Origin: Vibrio sp. CDRSL-10 TSBA
Lineage (GTDB): Bacteria > Pseudomonadota > Gammaproteobacteria > Enterobacterales > Vibrionaceae
Reading direction: 5' to 3'
Length of the DNA: 64,000 nt
Assembly: GCA_039696685.1 (NCBI GenBank)
Contig: CP155565.1
Coordinates: forward strand, 1,426,001 to 1,490,000
The position numbers and the translations under genes were made by a program. The notes beneath the pieces are model-generated. The model saw nothing but the letters and a program-made list of their open reading frames with translations, ran no database searches and was not told the DNA's origin. Every line of letters starts with the position of its first letter. Within the stretch, counting starts at the first letter, position 1. Of the stretch, positions 37,542-49,028 are shown piece by piece.

Positions 37542-39015
37542 ATGTCTACTACTGAATCAGTATTGGAAAGATCGCAGCTGGCTGAAGGCAGCCTGCTGGA
37601 TGAAATCATGGCTCAAACCCGTATCGCGCCGAGCGAAGAAGGGTACGATGTAGCGAAGAAAGGCGTGGCTGCCTTTATCGAAAACCTGATTGGTAGTGAC
37701 CATTCAGAAATGGTCAACAAATCTCTGGTTGATCAAATGCTGGTTGAACTGGATAAAAAAATCAGTGCCCAGATGGACGAAATTCTGCATGACGAGCAGT
37801 ATCAGCAGATGGAATCGGCCTGGCGTGGTCTGAAACTCTTTGTCGACCGTACTGATTTCCGCGAAAACAACAAAGTCGAGCTGCTTCATGTCACTAAAGA
37901 AGAGCTGCTGGAAGACTTTGAGTTTGCTCCTGAAACAAGCCAGTCTGGCCTGTATAAACACGTTTACTCATCAGGTTATGGCCAGTTTGGTGGTGAACCA
38001 ACCGGTGCCATCATCGGTAACTTTGCATTCACACCTTCAACACCAGACATGAAGCTGCTGCAGTACATGGGCTCTTTGGGCGCTATGGCTCATGCACCGT
38101 TTATTTCCAGTGTAGGACCTCAGTTCTTTGGCATTGATTCATTTGAAGAGCTGCCAAACGTCAAAGACGTGAAGTCTATCTTTGAAAGTCCGAAGTACAC
38201 CAAGTGGCGTGCTCTGCGTGATTCAGAAGATGCTCGTTATATCGGTCTGACGGCGCCACGTTTCCTGCTGCGTGTTCCTTACGATCCAACCGAAAATCCA
38301 GTTAAATCATTTAACTACTCAGAGAATGTTAGCCAGTCGCACGAACATTACCTGTGGGGTAACACCGCGTTTGCTTTTGCAACCCGCCTGACTGACAGCT
38401 TTGCTAAGTACCGTTGGTGTCCGAACATCATCGGCCCGCAAAGCGGCGGTGCTGTTGAAGATCTTCCTGTGCACGTCTTTGAGTCTATGGGTGCACTGCA
38501 GAGCAAGATCCCGACCGAAGTGCTGATCACTGATCGCAAAGAATTCGAACTGGCTGAAGAGGGCTTTATTGCTCTGACGATGCGTAAAGGCAGCGACAAC
38601 GCGGCGTTTCTTCTCCGCAAACTCGATTCAGAAGCCAAAAGTCTTCCCGAATACCAAAGAAGGCAAACAAGCTGAGACCAACTACAAGCTGGGTACTCAG
38701 TTGCCTTATATGATGATCATCAACCGTCTGGCTCATTACGTGAAAGTCCTGCAACGTGAGCAAATTGGTTCATGGAAAGAGCGTCAGGATCTTGAGCGTG
38801 AACTGAACGCGTGGATCAAACAGTTCGTAGCTGATCAGGAAAATCCACCAGCAGACGTTCGCAGCCGCCGTCCTCTGCGCGCAGCGAAGATTGAGGTCAT
38901 GGATGTCGAGGGTAACCCGGGTTGGTACCAGGTGTCTCTGGCGGTACGTCCGCACTTCAAGTACATGGGTGCAAACTTTGAGTTGTCATTGGTAGGCCGT
39001 CTGGATCAAGCTTAA
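37542..39015 (+). CDS. tssC: T6SS sheath large subunit TssC/VipB (frame broken at 38606-38610)
   Basis: Main sheath subunit. Family marks: EQYQQMESAWRGLKLFVDRT, EYLWGNTAFAFATRL-type segment and DLERELNAWIKQFVADQ near the C-terminus. Removing one T at 38607-38609 joins both ORFs into about 490 residues, the VipB length. Ends two bases before tssE. Confidence 0.96.
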
Positions 39016-39017
39016 TC

Positions 39018-39455
39018 ATGACATATATAGCACCTGAAGAGAGTGTTTTTGGGGTTGGCTTCTTCGAGCGTTTAGAAGCCAACGCTAAACCTGTGTCTCT
39101 GACCCAAGGTCCGGACGCATGGGATGTACTCGACTCCGTTAAACGTAACGTATCCAACATTCTTAACACCCGAATTGGTGGTGCGCAAAGCGCACCTCAT
39201 TTGGGCTTGGTCGATTTCAATGACGCCACGTTGGAAACCATGGACTTATCGTTACGTATCAAGCTGGCGATCCAGCAATGCCTGGAGCGTTATGAACCGC
39301 GTTTAAAGAATGTGTTGGTTCGTTCAGATAACGATCACCACAATCCGCTTACGTTGCGTTTTCATATTGCTGCCAGCATCAACAGCGATGCATTACACAA
39401 GAAAGTTCAGTTCAGTCTGTCACTGGATCAAAATAGAAAGTATCGAGTGTATTAA
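39018..39455 (+). CDS. tssE: T6SS baseplate protein TssE (gp25-like)
   Basis: 145 residues, related to phage T4 gp25. The conserved NTRIGGAQSAPHLGLVDF segment (family EPR/NTR core) and the C-terminal LTLRFHIAA strand are present. Joins the wedge complex with TssF, TssG and TssK. Intact frame. Confidence 0.94.
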   Translation: MTYIAPEESVFGVGFFERLEANAKPVSLTQGPDAWDVLDSVKRNVSNILNTRIGGAQSAPHLGLVDFNDATLETMDLSLRIKLAIQQCLERYEPRLKNVLVRSDNDHHNPLTLRFHIAASINSDALHKKVQFSLSLDQNRKYRVY

Positions 39456-39459
39456 TTGT

Positions 39460-41230
39460 ATGACCCAAGATAAGTATTTCAGGGAAGAACTTGCTTTTCT
39501 TAAAGAGCAGGGACAAGCGTTTACCGAAATTCATCCCCAGCTATCCCGATTTCTGCAGGCGAAAACGACCGATCCGGACGTTGAACGTTTGTTGGAGGGG
39601 TTTGCGTTTCTGACCGCGCGTCTGCGTGAGAAAGTGGAAGATGAATTCCCTGAACTTACTCACTCGATCATTAACATGCTGTGGCCGAACTATCTGCGTC
39701 CGGTCCCCAGCATGAGTATTGTCACTTTCACTCCGGATAAGAGTGTCAGTGAAAAGCAGACCGTCTCGCGCGGGACCCAGCTCGACAGTAAACCGGTATT
39801 TGGCACTAAGTGTCATTTTCGTACCTGCCGTGATATCGAGCTCTATCCGCTGCAATGTCTGGATGCGCATGCGCAACATACCCGCGAAGCAACCACTATT
39901 AAGCTGGATATGAAAATGAACGGCGACATCGCCTTTGGTGACGCCGGGATTGAGGATCTGCGCTTTTATCTGGGGGGCGATAAATACAGTTCACAAATGC
40001 TCTATTTGTGGCTCAACCACTATTTGCAAAAAATCAGCGTTGAAGTCAACGGGACCGAATTTATTCTTCCGGCCAGTGCGTTTTCCACGGTAGGCTTTGG
40101 CAGCGACGAATCGCTGCTGCCTTATCCGAGCAATGTTTATGAAGGTTATCGCATTCTGCAGGAATACCTCTCTTTTCCTGAAGCCTTCCACTTTTTCGAC
40201 ATTAAAGCGCTCGGCCGCACTGTGCCAAAATCGGTGCAGGGTGACTTCACTCTGAATATTCATTTCTCGAAAACTTTGCCGGCAGATGTGCGGGTGCGTA
40301 AGGATAATTTCCAGCTTTACTGTACGCCGGTCATCAATCTGTTTGAGCACGATGCCGATCCTATCGATCTCAATGGCCGTAAAGCCGAGTACCGCATCGT
40401 GCCATCGAGCCGTTATCCGGCGCACTACGAAGTGTTCAGCGTGGACAGTGTGACCGGTTGGCAGGACAGCAGCCAGAAACGGCCAGCGTATGCGCGGTGA
40501 AAAGCGGCATTACTCAGCGTTTGAAACCTTTCAGCATGAAGTTGAGCGAGCACGTGATAGGCAGGCTCTGTATTACCGCACCCGTGTCAAAGAAAGTATC
40601 CGTGGTGATGGTTTTGATTCGTTTATGTCGTTTGTGCGCGGTGATGAAACCTTGTCCGTCGACGTGGACGAAGCGGTCTCCCTCAAACTGACCTGTACCA
40701 ATCGCCTATTACCGCTTGAACTGGGGATTGGTGACATCTGTGAGCCGACGGATACCTCACCACCTTATGCGGACTTCCACAATATTACCATCCCGTCGCA
40801 GTCACTGCGTCCGGTGCTGGACGGCAGCCTGCTGTGGACCCTGATTTCTAACCTGTCACTCAATTACCTGTCTCTGCTTTCCAAAGATGCGTTAAGCAGC
40901 GTGTTACGTGCTTATGATTTCCGCGCTCTGGTGGATCGCCAGGCTGAGCGCGTGGCGCGTCTGCGTCTCGATGGGATCAGCAAAATCGAGTCGAAACCGG
41001 TCGATAAAATTTTGCGTGGTTTACCGGTGCGCGGCCTGCAATCGACACTGTACATCGATCAAGCGGGTTTCGGCTCTGAAGGCGATCTTTACTTGTTCGG
41101 TACAGTTCTCAGCCATTTCTTCGCACTTTACGCCAGTATCAACTCGTTTCATGAGTTGGTTGTGGTCAATTTAACCAATCAAGAGAAGTACACATGGGGA
41201 ACACAGACAGGAATGCAGCCGTTGATATAA
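39460..41230 (+). CDS. tssF: T6SS baseplate protein TssF/VasA (frame broken at 40476-40480)
   Basis: ATG at 39460 (MTQDKYFREELAFLKEQG), four bases after tssE. Removing one A at 40477-40479 restores SSQNGQRMRGEKRHYSAFE and 589 residues, the VasA size. Conserved VERLLEGFAFLTARLREKVEDEFPELTHS near the N-terminus is typical of TssF. It wraps two copies around TssG in the baseplate wedge. The 3' end overlaps tssG by 37 bases. Confidence 0.95.
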
Positions 41231-42211
41231 CGGCCGATAGTCCGGTTGTGCCTCAGCCGCATTTACCCGGAGATGTACGCTCTTACAATTTTTACCAGTT
41301 GGTGGAGTTGCTGCAAAAACTTCATCAACTGAATCCGGAGTCGGAAGAGTGGGAACGCCAGTGTCAGCTGGTATTCAGTGCGAATCCGAGTCTCGGTTTT
41401 TCACCCAGCGATGTGAATGCGTTGCAGGAAAGGCCGGATGACAGACTGGTGATGCTGACTAATTTTTTTGGTCTGTCCGGTGCGCAGTCACCATTGCCCG
41501 GTTTCATTATCGAACAGCTGGTGAATGAAGAACCCGGCGGTATTAAGCAGCCGTTTATGGACTTCTTTAATAACCGTCTGATTAACCTGGTTTATCGCAT
41601 CTGGCGCAAATACCGTTATTACGTGCGTTTTCAACCGGATGCACAGGATACCTTCTCGGCACAGCTGTTTGCTTTGGTCGGATTGGGCGACCCGGATTTG
41701 CGCGGCGAAACACCGATTAACTGGTGCAAGATGCTGGCCTATGCCGGCACGCTGGCTGGCCGCAGCCGTTTCCCCGCAGGTGGTGGCGGGTATTATCGCT
41801 CACTGTTTTGATCTTGAGGATGTGCAGATTCGGCAGTGGGTCCGTCGCAAAGTCAGCATTGACCCGTCTCAGCAATTATCACTGGGGCGCCAGAATGGCG
41901 AACTCGGGATGAACACCATGCTGGGTGAGTCGGTCATGGACTGTAACGGCAAATTCGCGATTTGTATCGGCAAATTGTCACGTGAGCGTTTTGCGGATTT
42001 TCTGCCGTCAGGCAAAGAATATCAGCCGCTGTGCAAACTGGTCGAATTCATTTTGCGTGAGCAGATGGCCTATGACCTTGAGTTGTCGATGGACGCTGAT
42101 GAAGCGCCGCCGCTTAGTCTGCGGGCAGACAGCGGTGTGGCATTAGGCTGGACTTCATTCCTCGGTAAGCATACCGAGGACAAATACGTTTTGATTCAAG
42201 TGAGACAATAA
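41194..42211 (+). CDS. tssG: T6SS baseplate protein TssG/VasB (frame broken at 41768-41772)
   Basis: 338 residues after removal of one T at 41769-41771 (joins GRSRSPQVVAGIIAHCFD). Start ATG 41194 lies inside tssF. Family marks: LGFSPSDVNAL, the FFGLSGAQSPLPGF stretch and C-terminal LGWTSFLG. Wedge component connecting TssF and TssK. Confidence 0.95.
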
Positions 42212-42212
42212 C

Positions 42213-43793
42213 ATGAATGCCATGACACAGCCCTCGGTGACTCTTCTGGTAACCAATGTCCAGATCCTCGAATCCGGACTGGCTGCTCAATCCACACTTA
42301 CGGTCGATGGCGGTACTATCGGCAGCGACGCCTACGCCACCTGGCGTCTGAAAGATACCCAGGGCAAGGTGAAACCTCTGCATTGTGAAGTGATGTCGGT
42401 CGATGGCGCTTTTTGCGTTAAAGATCTGTGCGGTGACACTTATGTCAACGGTTCGCATATGCCACTGGGCCGTAATCAGCTGGCGCGTCTGGAAGATAAA
42501 GACGAAGTCACCGTCGGCCCTTATCAACTGCGCGTGTTGCTGGATAAATCACGCGATAGTGAAGACAGCGATGGTCCGCTGGATGCGATGTTTAAGTCGC
42601 AGCAAGTTGATTTACTCGCAGACGAAGTTTTCGATGACAGTGAGCTTATCGCTGCGGATGAAGAACAAGCCAACCACGATCCTCTGGCCGCGCTGGATGC
42701 GTTGGTCAGCAGTGAAGATGACGGCGAATCTTTACTCAAGGAAGTCGAAAAAGCACCGGACAGTGAGCAACCAGCCAGTCTCGTTCCGCAGGATAACCTG
42801 GTGCTTAATGATCCTTCTTTCACTCCGCAGGCCGACAGTGAGTACGAGATGACTTCTTCTATCCGCCTGAAAAAAATTCTTGGCTTCGGACGTTCTGCTT
42901 CGGCAAATGAGTCGTCACAACAGCCTGCGGCTGCTCAGCCGACCATGCATCAGCAGGACGCCCAGCAGCATCAGTATCAGCAAAACGATCAGTCTGGAAA
43001 TAACGATCAGGTCAGCAATTACGATCGGTTAATAAATAACCAGCAATTTAAAAATAATACAGCACCAACAGATATAAACACAAACAACGAATCAGAGGGC
43101 TTAACCATGGATGAAAACGTACTGGATCTTCTCGAAGAAGAAGTCGCCAAAAGTATGCAACCTGCGACCGATCACACCACCACATCTGCCGCCGGCGGCC
43201 AGCATCTGCTGACCGGACCTATGCTGCAGGGCCTGGGTATTGATCTGAGCGAGAACAATGATATGGAACGCATGCACATGCTGTCCCATGAACTCGGTGA
43301 ATCGCTGCAGGCGTGTGTCAAAGGCTTACTGCAACTGCACGAACAGGTTAGTGAAGGCCGTTTTGGCACCATGAACCGTAACCTGCAGCCGATTGAAGAT
43401 AACCCGCTGCGTCTTGGCCTTAATTACCCTGACACCATCCGCACCATGTATGACGCGGATAAAAGCCTGGTTCACCTGTCTGCACCGGCCGCCATTTCTG
43501 AAAGCCTGAAAAATGTGCGCGACCATAACGAAGCAATGCAACACGCAACGACTGAAGCACTGAGCCAGATCCTGAATGCATTTTCGCCTCAGGTCCTGCT
43601 GCGTCGTTTTAATCACTACAAGCGTAACAGTGATAACCAGACCGGTTCTGATGAAGCCTGGGCATGGAACATGTACTGCAACTACTACCAGGAACTGACT
43701 TCGAACCGTCAGCGTGGTTTTGACAAGCTGTTCTGGGAAATTTTCGAGCAGGCTTACGACAAGAAAATCCGTGAGAAGCAACTGGAGCTGTAA
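42213..43793 (+). CDS. vasC: T6SS FHA-domain protein TagH/VasC
   Basis: 526 residues, intact. N-terminal FHA domain, about 1-115 (GGTIGSDAYATWRLKD, LHCEVMSVDGAFCVKD, DLCGDTYVNG). A low-complexity acidic then Gln/Asn-rich linker spans ~130-290. A conserved C-terminal TagH domain follows, ~300-525 (GLGIDLSENNDM, NHYKRNSDNQTGSDEAWAWN). FHA proteins usually bind phosphothreonine; no PpkA/PppA kinase-phosphatase pair is present in this cluster, as in V. cholerae. Confidence 0.92.
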   Translation: MNAMTQPSVTLLVTNVQILESGLAAQSTLTVDGGTIGSDAYATWRLKDTQGKVKPLHCEVMSVDGAFCVKDLCGDTYVNGSHMPLGRNQLARLEDKDEVTVGPYQLRVLLDKSRDSEDSDGPLDAMFKSQQVDLLADEVFDDSELIAADEEQANHDPLAALDALVSSEDDGESLLKEVEKAPDSEQPASLVPQDNLVLNDPSFTPQADSEYEMTSSIRLKKILGFGRSASANESSQQPAAAQPTMHQQDAQQHQYQQNDQSGNNDQVSNYDRLINNQQFKNNTAPTDINTNNESEGLTMDENVLDLLEEEVAKSMQPATDHTTTSAAGGQHLLTGPMLQGLGIDLSENNDMERMHMLSHELGESLQACVKGLLQLHEQVSEGRFGTMNRNLQPIEDNPLRLGLNYPDTIRTMYDADKSLVHLSAPAAISESLKNVRDHNEAMQHATTEALSQILNAFSPQVLLRRFNHYKRNSDNQTGSDEAWAWNMYCNYYQELTSNRQRGFDKLFWEIFEQAYDKKIREKQLEL

Positions 43794-43795
43794 TC

Positions 43796-44272
43796 GTGAA
43801 CAAGCTGCTGTTTATGCTGCTTTCGCTGCTGCTGTTGTCGGCCTGTAGTTCGACAGAGCCCTACGAGCCCGCGAAAGAGCCGACTAAGGTGACATTCAGT
43901 CTGCTGACCGATGAAGGGGTGAACCCGAGCATCTGGGGAGAAGCGTCGCCGGTTGAAATCCAAGTTTTTGAATTGCAGGACGACTCGATGTTTATGTCGG
44001 CCGACTATGACCAACTCAAAGACGATTATAAAAAAGCACTGCGCAGTAACTTTGTTAAAAACTACGACTACGTGCTGATGCCGGGACAGTTCAAATTCGT
44101 CAACCCATTTGAACTGGATGAAAACACCCATTACATCGGCGTGATGGCGCATTTTTCGGATCCGGAAATCAGTGAATGGAAAAAAGCGGTCAAAGTGCTC
44201 AATACAGGCAGGGAATACCACCTGCTGATGTTTTTTAAAGATTACAACGTCAAACTGGATAGGGTGGAATAA
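43796..44272 (+). CDS. tssJ: T6SS outer-membrane lipoprotein TssJ/VasD
   Basis: 158 residues. Lipoprotein signal: hydrophobic LLFMLLSLLLLSAC with lipidated Cys at about residue 17. The transthyretin-like body holds the FELQDDSMFMSADYDQL loop family marks. It anchors the TssJLM membrane complex to the outer membrane by binding TssM. Three bases after vasC. Confidence 0.94.
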   Translation: MNKLLFMLLSLLLLSACSSTEPYEPAKEPTKVTFSLLTDEGVNPSIWGEASPVEIQVFELQDDSMFMSADYDQLKDDYKKALRSNFVKNYDYVLMPGQFKFVNPFELDENTHYIGVMAHFSDPEISEWKKAVKVLNTGREYHLLMFFKDYNVKLDRVE

Positions 44273-44278
44273 CACAAG

Positions 44279-45614
44279 ATGTTTGCTCGAAACCGTGTGA
44301 TCTGGAATGAAGGGCTGTTCATTAAACCCCAGCATTTCCAGCAGCAGCAACGTTATACGGAATACCACATCGATGAGCGCATGAGTGCGGTCAGCCGTTA
44401 CCTGTATGGTGTTTCAGAGTTGTCACTGAATCCTGAATATTTGTCTTTTGGTCGTATTGCGATTGAACGTGCGGTGGGCATCATGCCTGATGGCACCGCG
44501 TTTCGTATTCCGCAGGAAGATGCGATGCCGGATGCGCTGGAAATTGACAACGCATCCCTGGCAAACCAATTGGTCTACCTGGCTGTGCCGCTGCGCAGTG
44601 AATCACTGATGGAAATTAACTGGCCGGAAGAGCAGGGCACGGGACGTTATGTCAGTCGCCGCCTTGAAGTACGCGATGTGCATACCGTTCAGGGTGACAA
44701 CACCACAATTGATGTCTCGCCAATCCGCATGCAGTTAATGCTGGAAAAAGAAGACCGCAGTTTCGTTTGCTTCGATTGCGATTGCGCGCATTCTGGAAAA
44801 GCGCCCGGACGGCAGTGTGGTGATGGATCCTGACTTTATTCCTTGTCATCTCAACGTCGTTGGCAATGCTGCGCTGCACCGTTTTATTAATGAGATGTCC
44901 GGTCTGATGCGTGAGCGTGCGAAAAATATCGCCCAACGTATCAGCGCGCCATCCCAGGGCGGTGTGGCTGATGTATCGGACTTTATGTTATTGCAGGCAT
45001 TGAACCGTCTGCAGCCTCAGATGCAGCACCTGGCGGAACTGCGCAGCCTGCATCCGGAGCGTTTGTTCGAGTGCCTGGCGTCGGTTTGCGGTGAGCTGGC
45101 CACTTTCACTGACGAAGGCCGTCTTCCGCCTTCATTACCGAGTTACAACCACGATATGCCAAGCTTGTCGTTTGGTCCGCTGATCCGCAGCCTGCGTCAG
45201 AGCCTGAGTGTGGTTCTCGAACCTCGAGCGGTCTCAATCCAGCTTGATAAGCGTAAGTACGGTCTGATGGTCGCGCCAGTGCACGATCCTCAGCTGATGG
45301 ACAGCGCTGAATTTATTATCGCAGTTAAAGCCCGTATGCCTCTCGACGATTTACGTCGCCTGTTTACTCAGCAAACTAAAGTGTCATCGGTTGAGAAGAT
45401 TCGCGAACTGATTTCACTGCAGCTGCCGGGTATTCCGCTGATTTCGCTGCCAGTGGCGCCGCGTCAGTTGCCTTACCACGCAGGTTACACCTACTACCAA
45501 CTGGATAAGAGCAGCCCGGCCTGGTCGATGCTGGATCACTCCAGTGGCTTTGCGTTCCACGTTGCCGCGGCATTTGATGATCTTGATTTGCAGTTCTGGG
45601 CGATAAGGAGCTAA
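44279..45614 (+). CDS. tssK: T6SS baseplate protein TssK/VasE (frame broken at 44760-44764)
   Basis: Starts NRVIWNEGLFIKPQHFQQQQRY, the hallmark of TssK. Removing one T at 44761-44763 restores DRSSFASIAIARILEKRPDG and 444 residues, as in VasE. It links the baseplate to TssL/TssM of the membrane complex. Confidence 0.95.
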
Positions 45615-45616
45615 CC

Positions 45617-46390
45617 ATGGCACAGAATAAAAAAGAGGGCCAATACGCCAGTCTGCTGTTTGACGATGTCGAGCAGATCAACCATGACCAGGATTACTGG
45701 TTTCAGCTGCGTGGTGATAACCCGAATGTACTGATTGACGCAGCCACCCCGCTGTTTGGTTTGTCTCTGCGCGTTCGTTCATTGTCGGAATGTCACAACA
45801 TTGAGCAGATCTACAACCAGACCGTGGAAGAGATCAAAGCGATTGAGATTGAGCTCTCGGAGCAGGGATTCGAGCACGCGATTCTGATGGCTTACCGCTA
45901 CATTTTGTGCGCATTTCTCGATGAGGCTGTCATGGGCACTGAATGGGGCGCCTCCAGCGTCTGGGCTGAACATTCGATGTTGTCGCGTTTTCATAACGAA
46001 ACCTGGGGCGGTGAAAAGGTGTTTACCATTCTGGGTCGTCTGGAAGGTGAACCCAAGCGTTATCAAGCGTTGCTGGAATTTATCTATCAGTGTCTGGTGC
46101 TCGGGTTTGAAGGCAAATACCGCGTGATGGACGGTGGACAGGTCGAGCGTGAGCGTGTGATTAGCCGTTTGCATGATGTACTGGCCACTCTCGATGATGA
46201 AGAGCCGCAGGATCTGACTCGTGCGACGGATCATGTGGTGAAAGCGAAATACAAACTAAGCCGTGAAGTACCCCTGTGGTCCGTGTTTGCCGGATTCCTG
46301 GTGCTGTGGGTCGGCATCTTCCTTGGTTACAGCTATCTTCTGCATAGCAAATCAAGCGACGTAATAACTCAATTAAATCAAATACTTTAA
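45617..46390 (+). CDS. tssL: T6SS inner-membrane protein TssL/VasF (DotU-like)
   Basis: 257 residues, intact. Cytoplasmic DotU domain (FDDVEQINHDQDYWFQLRGDNP, YRYILCAFLDEAVM with the conserved CAxxDE) and one C-terminal membrane helix (SVFAGFLVLWVGIFLGYSYLL) at ~220-240. No periplasmic peptidoglycan-binding extension. Partner of TssM and TssK. Confidence 0.95.
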   Translation: MAQNKKEGQYASLLFDDVEQINHDQDYWFQLRGDNPNVLIDAATPLFGLSLRVRSLSECHNIEQIYNQTVEEIKAIEIELSEQGFEHAILMAYRYILCAFLDEAVMGTEWGASSVWAEHSMLSRFHNETWGGEKVFTILGRLEGEPKRYQALLEFIYQCLVLGFEGKYRVMDGGQVERERVISRLHDVLATLDDEEPQDLTRATDHVVKAKYKLSREVPLWSVFAGFLVLWVGIFLGYSYLLHSKSSDVITQLNQIL

Positions 46391-46414
46391 AAATTATAAG
46401 GCTAGGTGATCGCC

Positions 46415-49026
46415 GTGATCCGTATTGAACTCCCAACGTTGATTTCGAAATTAAATGCCCAAAGTAAACTGGCATTAGAACAAGCGGCGTCTTTGTGTAT
46501 TGAACGTCAGCATCTGGAAGTGACGTTCGCCCATTTTTTAGATGTAGTGACAGATAATCCTCTTTCTGACGTTCGACTGGTCATCAAACAGGCCGCTCTT
46601 GATGTCGAAGCGGTCAAACAGGCGGTAGCCTCCGGTTATGCTCGTGAACAGGCGCTGGATACTTATCCGGCGTTTTCTCCGTTGCTGGTGGAACTGCTGC
46701 AAGAAGCGTGGCTGCTGTCGACCACTGAGCTGAATCAGACTGAACTGCGTTTCCGGCGCTATGCTGGTCGCGGCGCTGACTCAGGCCGATCGTTATCTGT
46801 CGCCACAACTGGCGTCTCTGTTGGCAGATGTTAACCGCGAAAGTCTGAAGAAACATTTTGATGCCATTGTGGCAGATTCAGCCGAAACCGCAGTGGATAA
46901 ACCGGCTCAAGGCACAGCAGCGCAGGCACTGTCTGGTGCCACGTCACCGCTGGATAAATACTGCACCAATGTGACCGAACAGGCGCGTAAGCAAGAACTC
47001 GATCCGGTACTGTGCCGTGAAAACGAGCTGAATCTGATGATCGATATCCTGTGTCGTCGTCGCAAAAACAACCCGATCGTCGTTGGTGATGCCGGTGTGG
47101 GTAAAAGCGCGATGATAGAGGGCCTGGCACTGCGCGTTGTGGCTGGCACGGTTCCGACCCAATTACAGAAGGTTGAGCTGCTCTCTCTTGATCTTGGTCT
47201 GCTGCAAGCGGGCGCTTCCGTCAAAGGTGAGTTTGAGAAACGCCTGAAAGGCGTGATTGACGCGATCAAGAATGCGCCAAACCCGGTGATTCTGTTTATC
47301 GATGAAGCGCATACCCTGATTGGCTCTGGCAATCAGGAAGGCGGCAGTGATGCAGCTAACCTCCTCAAGCCGGCGCTGGCACGTGGTGAACTGAGCACCA
47401 TCGCGGCGACGACCTGGAAAGAATACAAGAAGTACTTTGAAAAAGATCCGGCTCTGACCCGTCGTTTTCAGCTGGTTAAGCTGGAAGAGCCAAGCATTAA
47501 TCAAGCGGTCGACATTTTACGTGGTCTGAATAGTGTGTATGAGAAAGCACACAACGTGTTGATCACTGATGAAGCGCTCAAAGCCGCTGCTGAGCTGTCG
47601 GCGCGCTACATTTCGGGTCGTCAACTGCCGGATAAAGCGATTGATGTGCTGGATACCGCGTGCGCGCGGATCGCGATTAATATGACGACGCCGCCAAAAC
47701 GTCTGGCGCAGTTAGAAACTGCGTGTCATCAGCGTCAGCTGGAAATCGACATGCTGCAACGTGCCCATTACCTCGGCCAGACGGCCGACTTAGGTCGCCT
47801 GGATGAACTGCGCTCGCAGGAGTTGGCGGATGAAGCAGAGAAGCAGACCCTGACCGAGAGCTGGCAACAGCAAAAACAGCGGGTTGAGACCATTATTGAT
47901 CTGCGCGCGCAGTTGCTGGATCTGGCTAAACAGGATGATGTGGATCCAGAAACCCGTGACGCTCTGCAAGCCGATCTGGAGTCTCATTATCTGGCTCTGC
48001 AAGCGATTCCGCATCAGGAAGTACTGATGCATGCGCAAGTTGACGCGGAGCAGATTGCCGAAGTGATCGCGGACTGGACCGGTGTGCCGGTTGATCAGAT
48101 GAACAGCGATGAACTGCACAAAATCACCCATTTAACTGAGATCCTGGGCCGTTCGATTAAAGGCCAGGATATCGCCATTGAACGTGTGCATCGCAATCTG
48201 TTGACCGCGCGCGCTGATTTGCGCCGCCCTGGTCGTCCGAAAGGGGCGTTTCCTGCTGGTTGGCCCGAGCGGGGTTGGTAAAACGGAGACCGTGGTTCAG
48301 CTTGCAGAGCAGCTGTATGGCGGCAAACAGTTCCTGACCACCATCAACATGTCAGAGTATCAGGAGAAGCATACCGTATCGCGCCTGATCGGCTCACCTC
48401 CAGGTTATGTCGGTTACGGTGAGGGCGGCGTGCTGACCGAAGCGATTCGTAAGATGCCATATTCTGTCGTACTACTGGATGAAGTGGAAAAAGCGCACCC
48501 GGAAGTACTGAATATTTTCTATCAGGCGTTTGATAAAGGTGAGTTGGCCGACGGCGAAGGTCGTCTGATCGATTGTCAGAATATCGTGTTCTTCCTGACC
48601 TCAAACCTCGGCTATCAAACCATTGTCGATTATGCCGAGCAGCCTAAACAACTTGATGAAGCTTTGTATCCGGAACTGGCGGCCTTCTTTAAACCGGCTT
48701 TGCTGGCCCGCATGGAAGTGATTCCTTACAAACCGCTCAGCAAAGAGGTGCTGGCAGAAATTGTTAAGGGCAAACTAAACCGTCTGGAAAACTTGTTCCG
48801 TGACCGTTACAACGCTGAAGTGGTAATTGAAGAACGCCTGATTGACGAAATCCTTACTCGTGCGACACGCAGTGAAAACGGCGCGCGTATGCTCGAAGCC
48901 ATCATCGAAGGCCAGCTGCTGCCGCCGGTATCTCTGGCATTGCTGAGCAAACTGGCTGAGCAGCAACCGGTACATCGCATTCACCTGGATGCGGTGGAGG
49001 GTGAATTTATCGGTGAGGTGGATTGA
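46415..49026 (+). CDS. clpV: T6SS sheath-recycling AAA+ ATPase TssH/ClpV (frame broken at 46749-46753 and 48248-48252)
   Basis: Disassembles contracted VipA/VipB sheath. GTG at 46415 gives [14 protein letters not shown], the typical ClpV start; the GTG at 46406 adds three residues. Clp-N repeats ~1-160; first AAA domain with Walker A GDAGVGKS and Walker B ILFIDEAH; a middle coiled region; second AAA domain with Walker A GPSGVGKT (restored by the second repair) and [14 protein letters not shown]. Removing one T in each GTTTC gives 869 residues, the ClpV size. Confidence 0.95.
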
Positions 49027-49028
49027 GC

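Noticed and set aside
37389..38610. Programmed ribosomal frameshifting in tssB/tssC and others
   Set aside because: The same pentamer breaks unrelated genes on both strands, in both codon phases and without slippery heptamers or stimulatory structures; a systematic sequence error is far more likely.
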